A stretch of 64,000 nucleotides of DNA from CAVVAH01 sp963746175 (GCA_963746175.1 CAVVAH010000001.1:744001-808000), one strand, 5' to 3'. Numbered from the stretch's first letter, positions 48,953 to 57,695 are shown. Made by a program: numbers and translations. The notes: generated from the letters alone by a model not told the origin.

Positions 48953-49957
48953 ATGACACTGCGCCATCGGGACCGAGCCATAGGCCTGCGTCGACGACCG
49001 GACCAGCCGACGGCCGCCCGGGACGTTCCGGGCGCCGACGCCGATCGTCCCCGCGACATCCCGCGGCGGGGCTGGTTCCAGGTCCTGCGACGGGCCTGGA
49101 AGGAGGCCAAGGCCGACCAGGTGCCGCTCATCGCCGCCGGCGTCGCGTTCTACGCCTTCCTCGCCCTCTTCCCGGCGATCATCGCGGCCGTGCTGCTCTA
49201 CGGGCTGCTCGCCGATCCGTCCCAGGTGGCCAGCCAGGTGGACCAGATCGGCTCGGCGCTGCCGTCGTCGGCACAGAGCCTGCTCTCCGAGCAGATGACG
49301 AGCCTCACCTCGACCAACCAGCAGACGCTGGGCATCGGCCTCGTCATCGCGCTGGCCGTCGCTCTGTGGAGCGCATCGGGTGGATGGGCAACCTCATCAC
49401 CGCGGTCAACATCACGTACGACGAGGACGACGAGCGGAACTTCGTGGTCCGCAAGGGTCTGTCACTGATCATGACCCTGGGCGCCGTCGTGTTCATGGTG
49501 GTGGCCATCGCGCTGGTCGCGGTGCTGCCCGCGGTCGTCAACGCCCTCGGGTTGCCCGCCGTCGTCCAGATCGTGGTCGAGGCGGTCCGCTGGCTCGGGC
49601 TGGTCGCCGCGATGATGGTGGCGCTCGCGGTGCTCTACAAGGTGGCGCCCGACCGCGACGCCCCCCAAGCTCCGCTGCGTGTCGGTCGGCGCCGTGACGG
49701 CCACGGTCCTCTGGGTGGTCGCGTCGATCGGCTTCTCGCTCTACGTCGACAACTTCTCCTCCTACGGCAAGACCTACGGCAGCCTCGCCGGGGTCGTGGT
49801 GCTCCTCCTGTGGCTCTGGATCACGACCTACCTGGTCCTGCTCGGGGCCGAGATGAACGCCGAGGCCGAGCAGCAGACCGGCCAGGACACCACGACGGGC
49901 GAGTCGCGGCCGATGGGTGAGCGCGGGGCGGTCAAGGCCGACTCGATGCCCGGCTGA
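48953..49957 (+). pseudogene. YihY/BrkB-family membrane protein with two compensating frameshifts
   Basis: Six-helix YihY/virulence factor BrkB protein. The N-terminal part (KEAKADQVPLIAAGVAFYAF, ALWSAS) reads in frame from ATG 48953. The middle (MGNLITAVNITYDEDDERN) is one frame over and the end (YVDNFSSYGKTYGSLAGVVV, WITTYLVLLGAEMNAE) returns to the first frame. The shifts are near 49381-49385 (one base missing in a G-rich run) and 49660-49672 (one extra C in a C-run). Repair gives 334 aa, normal for the family, so homopolymer sequencing errors are likely. Confidence 0.78.
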
Positions 49958-50006
49958 CGCCGCCGGGCCACCGTTTCGACGTCCCGTCCCCGGGAACGCC
50001 ACCGGC

Positions 50007-50132
50007 ATGATCTGGCGCTGGGTGTGGCGAGGCGTTGCCCTGTTCGTCGGCCGCAAGGTGTGGGCCGCGTGGCTGCGCCGCCGCCAGCAAGGGGGCGGGA
50101 GAACGACGACGCCCGGACCGCCCCCGCGCTGA
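50007..50132 (+). CDS. very small membrane protein (hypothetical)
   Basis: 41 aa (MIWRWVWRGVALFVGRKVWA...) with a short aromatic-rich hydrophobic N-terminus and a basic, Pro-rich tail. No clear ribosome-binding site. The Trp-rich amphipathic start is unlike random high-GC translation, but support is limited. Confidence 0.35.
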   Translation: MIWRWVWRGVALFVGRKVWAAWLRRRQQGGGRTTTPGPPPR

Positions 50133-50166
50133 CACGGCACCGGGTCGGGCTGACAGGCTGGCCGGC

Positions 50167-51201
50167 ATGAACCTCGCCGTGCTCGTCGCCGGCCTGGAGC
50201 GCCGGGTCGAGCTGCGACTGGCCCGCCTGCTGTGGCGGCGCGGCTGGCGGGTCCGGCTGCTGGCGTTCACCTCGTACGGCGTCGCCTGCTCGCCCGACCG
50301 GGCGGGCTGGGTCCGGCTGATCGGCCGCGCGCTGCTCACGGGCACGCCGGGCCCGGAAGCCGAGCTGGTACGCGGCTGGCACCGGTTCATGACGATCCCT
50401 CTCGAAGGTGTCCCGGTGCAGGTGGACGTCGGCGGTGTCACGGCCGCCGTGCGCACCGGCCCGGGCGGCTACGTCGACCACGTGCTGGCCGCCGACCTGG
50501 CACCCGGCTGGCACGACGTGACGATGTCCAGCGCGCACGGCGAGGTCGCCCCCGGACGGGTCCGCGTCGTCGGACCGGACGAGACCACCGGTCTCGTCAG
50601 CGACATCGACGACACGGTGATCATCACCGCGCTCCCCCGCCCGCTGCGGGCGTTCTGGAACACGTTCGTCCGGCACGAGTCGGCCCGCAGACCGGTGCCA
50701 GGCATGGCGGAGCTGTTCACGTCGCTGGGGCCGGGCGACCGGGCACCGTTCACGGCGTACGTCTCGACCGGGCCGTGGAACGTCGCCCCGAGCGTCGAGC
50801 GGTTCCTGGACCGGCACGGCTACCCGGCGGGTCCCCTGCTGATGACCGACTGGGGTCCGAGCGACGAGCGCTGGTTCAGGTCCGGGCGGCAGCACAAGCA
50901 CGACGCCTTGCGGCAGCTGCTCGCGGACCTGCCGCAGCTCAGCTGGATCCTCGTCGGGGACGACGGCCAGCACGACCCGGCGCTGTACGACGACCTGGTG
51001 GCCGAGCACCCCGACCGGGTCCGGCTGGTGCTGATCCGGCAGCTGACCGAGACCGAGCAGCTGCTCACCCACGGCACACCGACCGCGCTCCCCGGCGAGG
51101 GAGCCGGCGACCGGCCGGCGCGACCCGACGTCCCCGTCCTGCGCGCGCCGGACGGGCATGCGCTGGCCCGCGCGGTGGCAGGGCTCGACGTCGATCCTTG
51201 A
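50167..51201 (+). CDS. DUF2183 (App1-like phosphatidate phosphatase catalytic domain) protein
   Basis: 344 aa. The DUF2183 domain contains the HAD-type catalytic motif VSDIDDTV at about residue 145, then STGPWNVAPSVERFLDRHG and LVGDDGQHDPALYDDLV. App1 of yeast dephosphorylates phosphatidate; bacterial substrates are unknown. ATG 50167. No signal peptide is visible. Ends 223 bp before a bidirectional terminator. Confidence 0.82.
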   Translation: MNLAVLVAGLERRVELRLARLLWRRGWRVRLLAFTSYGVACSPDRAGWVRLIGRALLTGTPGPEAELVRGWHRFMTIPLEGVPVQVDVGGVTAAVRTGPGGYVDHVLAADLAPGWHDVTMSSAHGEVAPGRVRVVGPDETTGLVSDIDDTVIITALPRPLRAFWNTFVRHESARRPVPGMAELFTSLGPGDRAPFTAYVSTGPWNVAPSVERFLDRHGYPAGPLLMTDWGPSDERWFRSGRQHKHDALRQLLADLPQLSWILVGDDGQHDPALYDDLVAEHPDRVRLVLIRQLTETEQLLTHGTPTALPGEGAGDRPARPDVPVLRAPDGHALARAVAGLDVDP

Positions 51202-51424
51202 CGAGATGTTGGCGCGCCCGCGGCGTGAGGGCCGGGCGATCCGGGTTAGGCCGGTCCGCATGGACGGGGAGCGGCGTCGGCGCCGGAAGAGCTGCTGCGA
51301 CGTCGCGAGCAGCGGCGACCACGCCGCGTCGACCTGCTGCGGCGGCTGGACGAGCTGGCACATCGTCGCGCGCGGCGGCGGCGCGAGGACGGCGCCGGCA
51401 GCTGACGTCGGCGGCGCGACGACC

Positions 51425-51457
51425 GAAGGCCCGGCACCGCGTCGGTGCCGGGCCTTC
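51425..51457. terminator. bidirectional stem-loop terminator
   Basis: Perfect 15-bp arms (51425-51439 and 51443-51457) with a 3-nt loop lie between the plus-strand DUF2183 gene and the convergent DUF3618 gene, 14 bp beyond the latter's stop. Confidence 0.75.
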
Positions 51458-51470
51458 GTCGTGCCGCCGG

Positions 51471-52139
51471 TCAGGTGCCGGAGCTGCTCCCCTGGACCTC
51501 TGAACGCGCGTGCTGCGCGGAGCCGGCGACGTCGTCCTTGGCCGAGGCAGCCTCGTCCTTGACGTGCGCGGCGGCATCCGTGGCAGTGCCCTTGACCGAC
51601 GCCACCGCGTCCTGGGCCGGCCCGGCGAGGTTGTCCTTGGCGCCGGCGGCCGCCTCCTTGAGCGGTGCGGTCAGCGTGTCGGAGTGCTCGCTCGCCTTGT
51701 CCTTCACCGCGTTCGCGGCCTGCTGCTCCTTCTCGGTCGCGGGCAGCAGCGACGACGCCAGCCAGCCGACGCCGAACGCGATGAGACCCGCGGCGAGCGG
51801 GCTCCCCTGCGTCCTCTGCCGGGCGACCGACGGGGCCTTGGTCGCCGTGTCGCCGATCGAGCCGGCGACGGACGACGCCCTGTCCGACACCGAGCCGAGG
51901 GCGCCGTCGTCGTAGGGGTTGTCGTCGGAGCCCATGACGCGCTCCTTGACCGAGCCCAGCCTGGACTTCGCCTTGTCGACGTTGCGACCCACGACGCGGC
52001 CCGGGCTCACCTTCTCGGTGAGGGCGTCCACGTTCCGGCTGAGGTCCGCGCGGGTGGCGTCGATGTTGCGCCGGATGACCTCCGGGTCGTCGCTCTTGGT
52101 GGCGACGTTCGTGCCTGTCGGGTCCGAGTAGCTGGTCAT
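51471..52139 (-). CDS. DUF3618 domain protein
   Basis: 222 aa. Residues 15-70 form the DUF3618 helical domain (PEVIRRNIDATRADLSRNVD). A short hydrophobic segment lies at about 112-128 (SPLAAGLIAFGVGWLASSLL), followed by Ala/Lys/Asp-rich repeats reminiscent of LEA-type sequences (KDKASEHSDTLTAPLKEAA). ATG 52139. Last gene of a three-gene operon; such proteins are often stress-induced or envelope-associated, but function is unknown. Confidence 0.82.
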   Translation of the reverse strand: MTSYSDPTGTNVATKSDDPEVIRRNIDATRADLSRNVDALTEKVSPGRVVGRNVDKAKSRLGSVKERVMGSDDNPYDDGALGSVSDRASSVAGSIGDTATKAPSVARQRTQGSPLAAGLIAFGVGWLASSLLPATEKEQQAANAVKDKASEHSDTLTAPLKEAAAGAKDNLAGPAQDAVASVKGTATDAAAHVKDEAASAKDDVAGSAQHARSEVQGSSSGT

Positions 52140-52147
52140 GTCGTTCC

Positions 52148-52576
52148 TCACCGCCCCTTCAGGGCATCGGGTACCTGCTGGAGGGTCTGCACCGTGCGTT
52201 CGGGCTTGGGGTTCACCTGGCGCAGCCGGGACCGGCCGAGGACCGCGAGCACCGCCGCGACCACGCCCCAGATCACGGCCACGACGAGGGCTGCCCAGCC
52301 CTCGTCCATGCCGTTGGCCAACGCCCACCACAGGGCGACGGACAGGAACAGCGCCACCATGTAGCCCGCGAACCCTGCGGCGCCGAGCATCCCGGCCGCC
52401 TTGCCCGCGGTGGTGACCTCCTGCTTGACCTCGGCCTTGGCCAGGTCGAGCTCCTGCCGCATCAGGTTCGTCAGGTCGCTGGTGACCTCACCGATGAGCT
52501 CGCCGACGGACCGTCCGGAGACCTCTGGGCGGTCGGTCCGGACGGACGGGCCCGCGCCGGCGTCGCCCAGGCTCAC
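52148..52576 (-). CDS. phage-holin-family (Phage_holin_3_6) membrane protein
   Basis: 142 aa with an amphipathic N-terminal helix (LMRQELDLAKAEVKQEVTTA) and two membrane helices (about 62-85 and 92-112). The PF07332 family occurs as a host gene in actinobacteria and is not evidence of prophage. GTG start at 52576 overlaps the upstream gene by GTGA; 8 bp separate it from the DUF3618 gene. Confidence 0.85.
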   Translation of the reverse strand: MSLGDAGAGPSVRTDRPEVSGRSVGELIGEVTSDLTNLMRQELDLAKAEVKQEVTTAGKAAGMLGAAGFAGYMVALFLSVALWWALANGMDEGWAALVVAVIWGVVAAVLAVLGRSRLRQVNPKPERTVQTLQQVPDALKGR

Positions 52577-53343
52577 CGGTTGCCGCCGAGCGAGGTGCCC
52601 GAGTAGAGCGGGTCGTCGGACTCGGCGTACAGGTCACGACCAGCGGTGGTCTCCACCGGGGTGGTCACGGCTGCCGACGTGAGGTCGACGTCCGGACCGC
52701 CAGTGGCGACCGGGACGCCGTACGACGCCACCGGTGCTCGACCATCAGCGGTCGCGCTGGTGTCGTCGTCGGAGCGGACGGCGTCGACCGCGCCGCGGGT
52801 GAGGCGGCCTGCCACGACACCGGCCGCGACGGCACCGAGGAGGAAGGCTCCCGGCCTACGGCGGGCCATCCCCCGGAGCTCGTCGACGATCTCGCCGGGA
52901 TTGCGGCTCTCCAGCCAGCCGGCGACGTCGTGGACCCTGGTCGACGCCTGCTGCGCGAGGTCGGTGGCGATGCCGGCCTGGCCGCCGTTCCCGGCGGCGA
53001 TCGCGTGCAGCTCGTCCGCGAGGTCGCGCAGGCCCGCAGTCGCCTTGTCCTTCTGGACCCGGGTCTGCTCGTCGACCTGCTGGCCGGCCTGGGCGGTCAG
53101 GTCCTTGACCTGGCGGCGGCCCTCGGCGAGCACCTGCCTGCCCTCGTCCGCCGCCGTGCCCGCGACCTGCTTGCCCGACTCCTTGGCGTCCTGGGCCACC
53201 TGGCCGGCCTGCTCCTTTGCCGTGCCCGTCGTACTGCTGGTGCCCGGCGCAGAGGTGCCGTTGCCGGCGCCCTCGAAGTACGGGCCACCGGGCTCACCGG
53301 TGTCCTGCGTGATGGGCGGAAAGCCCTGTCCGACGTTGCTCAC
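52573..53343 (-). CDS. hypothetical helical/membrane protein heading the DUF3618-holin operon
   Basis: 256 aa. After a disordered N-terminus come long charged helices (QVAQDAKESGKQVAGTAADE, GRRQVKDLTAQAGQQVDEQT) resembling late-embryogenesis/apolipoprotein-type repeats. A small hydrophobic segment (GAFLLGAVAAGVVAGRLTRG) at about 175-195 and a disordered tail follow. GTG 53343 has AAGGAG at 6 nt. Together with the next two genes it forms an envelope-associated, probably stress-related operon. Confidence 0.75.
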   Translation of the reverse strand: MSNVGQGFPPITQDTGEPGGPYFEGAGNGTSAPGTSSTTGTAKEQAGQVAQDAKESGKQVAGTAADEGRQVLAEGRRQVKDLTAQAGQQVDEQTRVQKDKATAGLRDLADELHAIAAGNGGQAGIATDLAQQASTRVHDVAGWLESRNPGEIVDELRGMARRRPGAFLLGAVAAGVVAGRLTRGAVDAVRSDDDTSATADGRAPVASYGVPVATGGPDVDLTSAAVTTPVETTAGRDLYAESDDPLYSGTSLGGNR

Positions 53344-53474
53344 GTCACGACTCCTTCGTCTCGGTGTCACGTGCTCGGAAGCCGACCAGTGACCGAGAGC
53401 GCGGCACCGAAACCGGCCCGTGCCTGCGAGTCTGCGTCGGCGCGACCACGGCTCCGGCGCGACCGCCGACGGTG

Positions 53475-53648
53475 TCAGCGACCGTCGGCCACGGGCGACG
53501 AGGACGGGCCGGCCGGGGCTGGTGTGAGCACCGCGGTGGGGACCTCGCGGCGTTCCAGGACCTCGGCAGCACCCCAGACGAGACCGGCGAACGAGCCGAC
53601 GACGGCTGCGGCGACGAGCAGCGCGGCGACCTTCACCAGCAGAGGCAC
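53475..53648 (-). CDS. 57-aa single-pass membrane protein
   Basis: GTG 53648 opens VPLLVKVAALLVAAAVVGSF..., one clear membrane helix (residues 5-28), then WGAAEVLERREVPTAV and a Pro/Ser-rich tail to the TGA at 53475. Not previously obvious because of its size. Ribosome-binding site is weak. It follows the 69-aa gene by 28 bp, possibly in one transcript. Confidence 0.5.
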   Translation of the reverse strand: MPLLVKVAALLVAAAVVGSFAGLVWGAAEVLERREVPTAVLTPAPAGPSSSPVADGR

Positions 53649-53676
53649 ACCGGGCGAGTTCCCCGTGGCGGGCGGC

Positions 53677-53886
53677 TCATGCCCGGGCGAAGCGCTCCAG
53701 GTTGTTGCCGTGCGCGTCGGCGCAGCCGGGGCAGCGGGCCGCGCTGTACGGGCGGTCCACCTCGCGGAGCTGCTCGGGGTGCCGGATGCGCGGGCAGTCC
53801 CGGCGGGCGTGGAAGCGCTGGCTGGTGGAACCGGCGTCGTCGTCGCCGAACGGTTCCACCCAGCCGTTGGGGGGTGTGTAGCTCAT
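53677..53886 (-). CDS. small hypothetical protein with conserved-looking Cys/His
   Basis: 69 aa from ATG 53886 with GAGGA upstream. Residues include RFHARRDCPRIRHPEQL and ARCPGCADAHGNNLERF, giving Cys at three places and several His that could bind a metal. Unknown family. First of a possible two-gene unit with the 57-aa membrane protein. Confidence 0.6.
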   Translation of the reverse strand: MSYTPPNGWVEPFGDDDAGSTSQRFHARRDCPRIRHPEQLREVDRPYSAARCPGCADAHGNNLERFARA

Positions 53887-54147
53887 GGGGGTCGGTCCTC
53901 GCTCACGGCTGGCCGGCCACCCCGTCGGCTCGAGACGACCGAGGACCATGGTACGGCGGCAGCGCGCGCTGCGACGGCGACCGGCGGGTCGGTGTGTGGC
54001 GCGTCATGGCGGGCAGCCTGCTCCCGTCGGGTCCAGCAGCGCGGCTCGGCGGGCGAGACCTGGCCGCACACGATCATGTCTGGTGCCGGGTCTCGTTCGC
54101 TGTCCGGACGTACGTACCCGACGACGGTGGAGCACGAGGAGGCCGCT

Positions 54148-54810
54148 GTGCGCAGATGGATCCGGGACCACGGGCTGCTGCTGGCGAACGCCGGCCTGTT
54201 CGCTGTCTTCTTCGTCGGCATGGTCCTGGCCGGCGTCCGGGCCTACAACGGCGACCAGTCGGCGCACCACGAGCCGGCGGTCTCGCTCTGGGGCTACCTG
54301 CACACCGGCGACTTCGTCGAGGCGACGTTCGAGAACTGGGAGTCGGAGTTCCTGCAGATGGGGATGTACGTCGTCCTCACGGCCTACCTCTTCCAGCGCG
54401 GCTCCTCCGAGTCGAAGCCGATCGACCAGCCGTCGCCGCAGGACCAGGATCCCCGCGACGCCGACAAGCGCGCGGACGTGCCGTGGCCGGTGCGCCGCGG
54501 CGGGCTCGTGCTCGCGCTCTACGAGCGGTCCTTGGCCGGGCTCTTCTTCGTGCTGTTCGCCCTGAGCATCGTCCTGCACGCGGCCGGGGGCGCCCGTGCC
54601 TACAGCGCAGAGCAGCTTGCTCACGGTCGACCGGCGGTGTCGTTCTGGTCGTACGTCCGGACCTCGCAGTTCTGGTTCGAGTCGTTCCAGAACTGGCAGT
54701 CGGAGTTCCTCGCCGTGGCCGTCATCGTCGGCGCCTCCGTGTACCTGCGGCAGCGCGGGTCCGCCGAGTCGAAGCCGGTCGCGGAGCCGCACCACGCCAC
54801 CGGCGCCTGA
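54148..54810 (+). CDS. DUF6766 family membrane protein with internal duplication
   Basis: 220 aa. Two tandem units of about 85 residues each contain an N-terminal membrane helix, a RAYxxxQxAHxxPAVSxWxY motif, a FxNWxSEFL motif, a second helix and QRGSxESKP. Unit 1 has NWESEFLQMGMYVV and QRGSSESKP; unit 2 has NWQSEFLAVAVIVG and QRGSAESKP. Four helices in total. GTG 54148 is set by GAGGAGG at 6 nt. Function unknown. Confidence 0.82.
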   Translation: MRRWIRDHGLLLANAGLFAVFFVGMVLAGVRAYNGDQSAHHEPAVSLWGYLHTGDFVEATFENWESEFLQMGMYVVLTAYLFQRGSSESKPIDQPSPQDQDPRDADKRADVPWPVRRGGLVLALYERSLAGLFFVLFALSIVLHAAGGARAYSAEQLAHGRPAVSFWSYVRTSQFWFESFQNWQSEFLAVAVIVGASVYLRQRGSAESKPVAEPHHATGA

Positions 54811-55329
54811 ACCGGCCTCTTCCCGTCGGCGGCTGCTCCGGCCGGGCTTAGGCCGATGATCACCGGGCCGTCACCTCGGGTGCTTCGACCGGCAACCTGC
54901 CTGGCGCAGTCTGCAGGCATGACCTCGATGGTCGTCATCTGGTACCGCGTCCGTCACAGCGCCCGACGTGGCCGCTGCACCTGCTGGATCTGCACCGCCT
55001 GACGAACAGGTCCGCCGTCTGCTGCGCAGCCCCCGGTGCGGCTCGGTCCAGGTTTCGACGCCGCCGACCGGGAGATCACTGGCGCGGACAGCCGGGGGCT
55101 GACCACAGGAGGGGACGCCGCGGACCGGCACCGGGGGGCCGGGGGACGCCGGTTCGTGGTGCCCCCACCAACCGTTCCCAGCGCCCCGCGCACAGGGCGG
55201 ATCCGGAGCACAGCACGGAAGCGCTCGGAGTGATCGCGCGGTCCGCTTGCGGCGGTGCACTATCGGCGCTGGCGAGTCGGAGCCAGCTCGACGGGCTCTG
55301 GGGGTTGTCCTGTGTTCACCGGTGGCAGG
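54811..55329. other. 519-bp stretch without a supported gene
   Basis: No frame here has both a good start and protein-like composition. A GATGATCACCGGGCC motif lies near 54854, reminiscent of the TGATCA-cored palindromes, but it is not symmetric. Confidence 0.4.
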
Positions 55330-55708
55330 GTGAGCAGGCGACTGGTCCCGGTGACCGCTGTCTTCGTCTCTGTCCTTGGCGTCCAGGTGGCGCCAGGTTC
55401 GGCGGTCGACCTTGCGCTGGGAGTGGACCGAGGACGTGGTCGGCATCTCGAACGAATCGGCCGCTGTCGGTCACTTCGAAGACCACGTGCGGATACCCGT
55501 TCCGGGATCGTGGAGTTGCCTGCAGGCAGACGGCAGTCCGGTCGACTGTGTGGCCGGGCCGGTCCGGGTATCCATCTACACGCCGACAATCACCCTTGCT
55601 CGGGAACGAGCCTATGAGGCGACGTTCAACCCCCCAGGCGTACTCGCAGTCACCGACCGTGCCGGCAGCCCAGCGCACCGGTTCAACTGGTCCTTCCCCC
55701 GCGCCTGA
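55330..55708 (+). pseudogene. small secreted protein, +1 frameshift
   Basis: GTG 55330 begins VSRRLVPVTAVFVSVLGVQV, a good Sec signal peptide (cleavage near GSA). About 28 codons in, the frame changes near 55409-55415, and the mature part (LRWEWTEDVVGISNESAAVG, then SWSCLQADGSPVDC with a likely disulfide, ending HRFNWSFPRA) continues one frame over to the TGA at 55706. One base removed gives 125 aa. Family unknown. Either a sequencing error or a dead exported protein. Confidence 0.5.
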
Positions 55709-55715
55709 GCCGGGG

Positions 55716-55850
55716 TGCGCACATCACGCGCCGAACCGGTCCAGCCGGGCGGCCGGGTCGTTCACCGACCGGCACCCCGGGCCGGCAGCACCCGCTGGTA
55801 CTGCTGACCCGGGTCCACGTAGTGGCGGATGCCACAGCACGAACTGGCCG
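55716..55850 (-). repeat. degenerate repeat, copy A
   Basis: Clearly similar to 57455-57590 over about 135 bp, same orientation. On the minus strand both can be read as GIRHYVDPGQQYQRVLPA-like peptide; this copy ends at a TGA (55762-55764) soon after. Interpreted as a remnant of a small gene family. Confidence 0.5.
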
Positions 55851-55928
55851 CGCATCTGCAACCCCGGCGCTTGGCCGGATCGCCGCGAACGCCGGAGCCT
55901 TGACCTTCCAAGTAGCGGTGAGGGGCGA

Positions 55929-56354
55929 TCAGGATGAGCCGGCGAGGGCGCGCTCGATCTCGCCGACGGCGGCCATCTCCTTCTGGGAGGTGTCGTCGGC
56001 GGCGGCGGCGACGTCCTTCGCGGACTGGAGCACGACCTGCCTGTACTCCTCCACGAGCTGCGGCGCTTTCTCTCTCAGAATGCCGACGGCCTGCCTGAGG
56101 AGCTCAAGGGTGCGTGCGTCGACCTCGTCCTTGCCGCCGGCGGGCATCTCCGGAAGGCCGCCGGTGACGAGCTTCTGCACCTCGGGCGAGGCGGCCTTGA
56201 CGGCTTTGCTCGCGGCAAAAGACTCCTTGAACGTATCCAGGAAACCGGGCTCCGCCTGGGCGACGAGGGCACCGGCCCGAAGGGCGGCCGACCGGACGGT
56301 CTTCTGCTCGTCCTCGGTGAGTGCGGGACCGGGCTGCTGCGGCGTCTCCGTCAT
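55929..56354 (-). CDS. hypothetical soluble helical protein
   Basis: 141 aa. ATG 56354 is fixed by AAGGAG six bases upstream. Acidic, Ala/Glu-rich and helical throughout: LTEDEQKTVRSAALRAGALV, LDTFKESFAASKAVKAASPE, LLRQAVGILREKAPQLVEEY. No membrane segment or Cys. It lies between the two degenerate repeats. Unknown family. Confidence 0.65.
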   Translation of the reverse strand: MTETPQQPGPALTEDEQKTVRSAALRAGALVAQAEPGFLDTFKESFAASKAVKAASPEVQKLVTGGLPEMPAGGKDEVDARTLELLRQAVGILREKAPQLVEEYRQVVLQSAKDVAAAADDTSQKEMAAVGEIERALAGSS

Positions 56355-56612
56355 GTACTGCTCCTTCATGGCTGGGGCACCCGAAGGTGCGATCACTCCC
56401 GTCTACCGCACCGAGCGGCCGAGGAACCTGGATGGTGGCGCAACTTCGTTTCCTCACCCATCTCTGCGGCCAGGGAACAGCTGACACTCGCTTGCCCACG
56501 GCAGCGCCAGCACCTGCGCAAACCACGGGTGCCCGACGCATGCATCGAGGCCCCGGCCGGATCGTGCTGGCGGTCGGCTGCTTCACGAGCCGGTGGGGCG
56601 TCGTCGGGATGA

Positions 56613-57311
56613 TCATGCTCGGGGTGACGTGACGGGCGCGGCCCGCCACAGGAGGACGCCGAGCCACAGCATCCACACCCAGAAGAGGAGCACAGCGGCA
56701 GTCAGGGCGTCCATCAGGCCTGACAGCTTGGGAGCCGTCGCGGCGACCGCCGCACAGACAGGAAGGGCGCCCGAAACAAGGGCGAGCGCGGACAGAACGC
56801 GCGGGAACAGTCGCGACGTCCACATGGCGATGCCCGCGCACAGCATGGCGACGCCAAGGGGTCCGTAGATCATCAGGTCCAGCTGGAAGGCCGCCGCGTC
56901 CAGGCCTCGCAGTGTGGACGTGTCGCTGCCCTGGGCGCGTGCCCAGGCTGCGCCGGAGACCATCGCGTAGGTGGCGACCTCTACCACGACACTGGCCAGC
57001 ATCGCGGCGACGGCAAGGCCCATCAGCGAATGCTCCCGTCCGGACCGGTCGAGAGCGGTCTTCAAGCCGATCATGATCAACACTCGTCCGAGGAGGACGA
57101 CGCTGAACCAGCCGGCGGCCCAGCCCAAGGACTGCACGCGCCCTTCGTAGGCGGCGAGGAGGTCCCGAGTCGAGGCGCCAGCGCCGAGCGGGGCGTTCAC
57201 CTTCGCAGCGATGATCGCCACCCATTCGAGCAAGTACAGCAGTGCGCCGAGCAGAACGAGTCGGTTGCCCACCAGCGTCGGGCGTGCGGTGCTGGTCGCT
57301 CGGTCGGACAC
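56613..57311 (-). CDS. multi-pass membrane protein (DUF4386-like pattern)
   Basis: 232 aa with about seven hydrophobic segments (LVLLGALLYLLEWVAIIAAK, FSVVLLGRVLIMIGLKTALD, YGPLGVAMLCAGIAMWTSRL, VLLFWVWMLWLGVLLWRAAP). The GTG at 57311 is preferred for its GGAG at 5 nt; a longer frame to 57374 lacks a site. The pattern resembles DUF4386-type proteins but no diagnostic motif proves it. Function unknown. Confidence 0.65.
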   Translation of the reverse strand: MSDRATSTARPTLVGNRLVLLGALLYLLEWVAIIAAKVNAPLGAGASTRDLLAAYEGRVQSLGWAAGWFSVVLLGRVLIMIGLKTALDRSGREHSLMGLAVAAMLASVVVEVATYAMVSGAAWARAQGSDTSTLRGLDAAAFQLDLMIYGPLGVAMLCAGIAMWTSRLFPRVLSALALVSGALPVCAAVAATAPKLSGLMDALTAAVLLFWVWMLWLGVLLWRAAPVTSPRA

Positions 57312-57383
57312 GTTGACTCCATGTGTCGAGGGCTGTCCCTGCGGCCCGCCCGGCGCCATCTTCGACGGCGGCACGTCTCGGGC

Positions 57384-57692
57384 TCACCGCAGCCACAAGT
57401 TGTCGTCGGCGCGGGTCCCGGCGCCCGACGCCGTAACCCTCTGCGCCGGACGGGTGCGCACATCATGCTCCGGATCAGTCCAGCCGGGCGGCGGGTCGTC
57501 AGCTCGACACTCGGCGGCGGGCAGTACCCGCTGGTACTGCTCACCCGCGCCGACGTAGTAAGGGACGCCGCAGCGCCAGTCCCCGTCGGACCGGTCGCTG
57601 TGCTGCCCCAGGAGCGTGGCCCGGTACCAGCGGTCGTCATCGTGCGGGACGAGAATCCCGGTCGCGCGGCTCGACCCCGGACGGTGGTAAGC
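57384..57692 (-). pseudogene. remnant of a small soluble protein gene (repeat copy B)
   Basis: An open frame of 102 codons bounded upstream by TAG (57693-57695) has protein-like composition (HDDDRWYRATLLGQHSD, GDWRCGVPYYVGAGEQYQRV, LPAAECRADDPPPGW) but no ATG, GTG or TTG in its first half. Its 57455-57590 part repeats at 55716-55850. Probably a decayed or frameshifted gene. Confidence 0.5.
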
Positions 57693-57695
57693 CTA

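Noticed and set aside
52148..52576. Prophage signal from the holin-family gene
   Set aside because: PF07332 proteins are host genes in many actinobacteria; no capsid, tail, integrase or attachment sites are nearby.
56321..56632. 103-codon plus-strand frame between the 141-aa and membrane protein genes
   Set aside because: Overlaps the promoter and start of the 141-aa gene and has no ribosome-binding site; the last 30 codons look hydrophobic but are not convincing alone.
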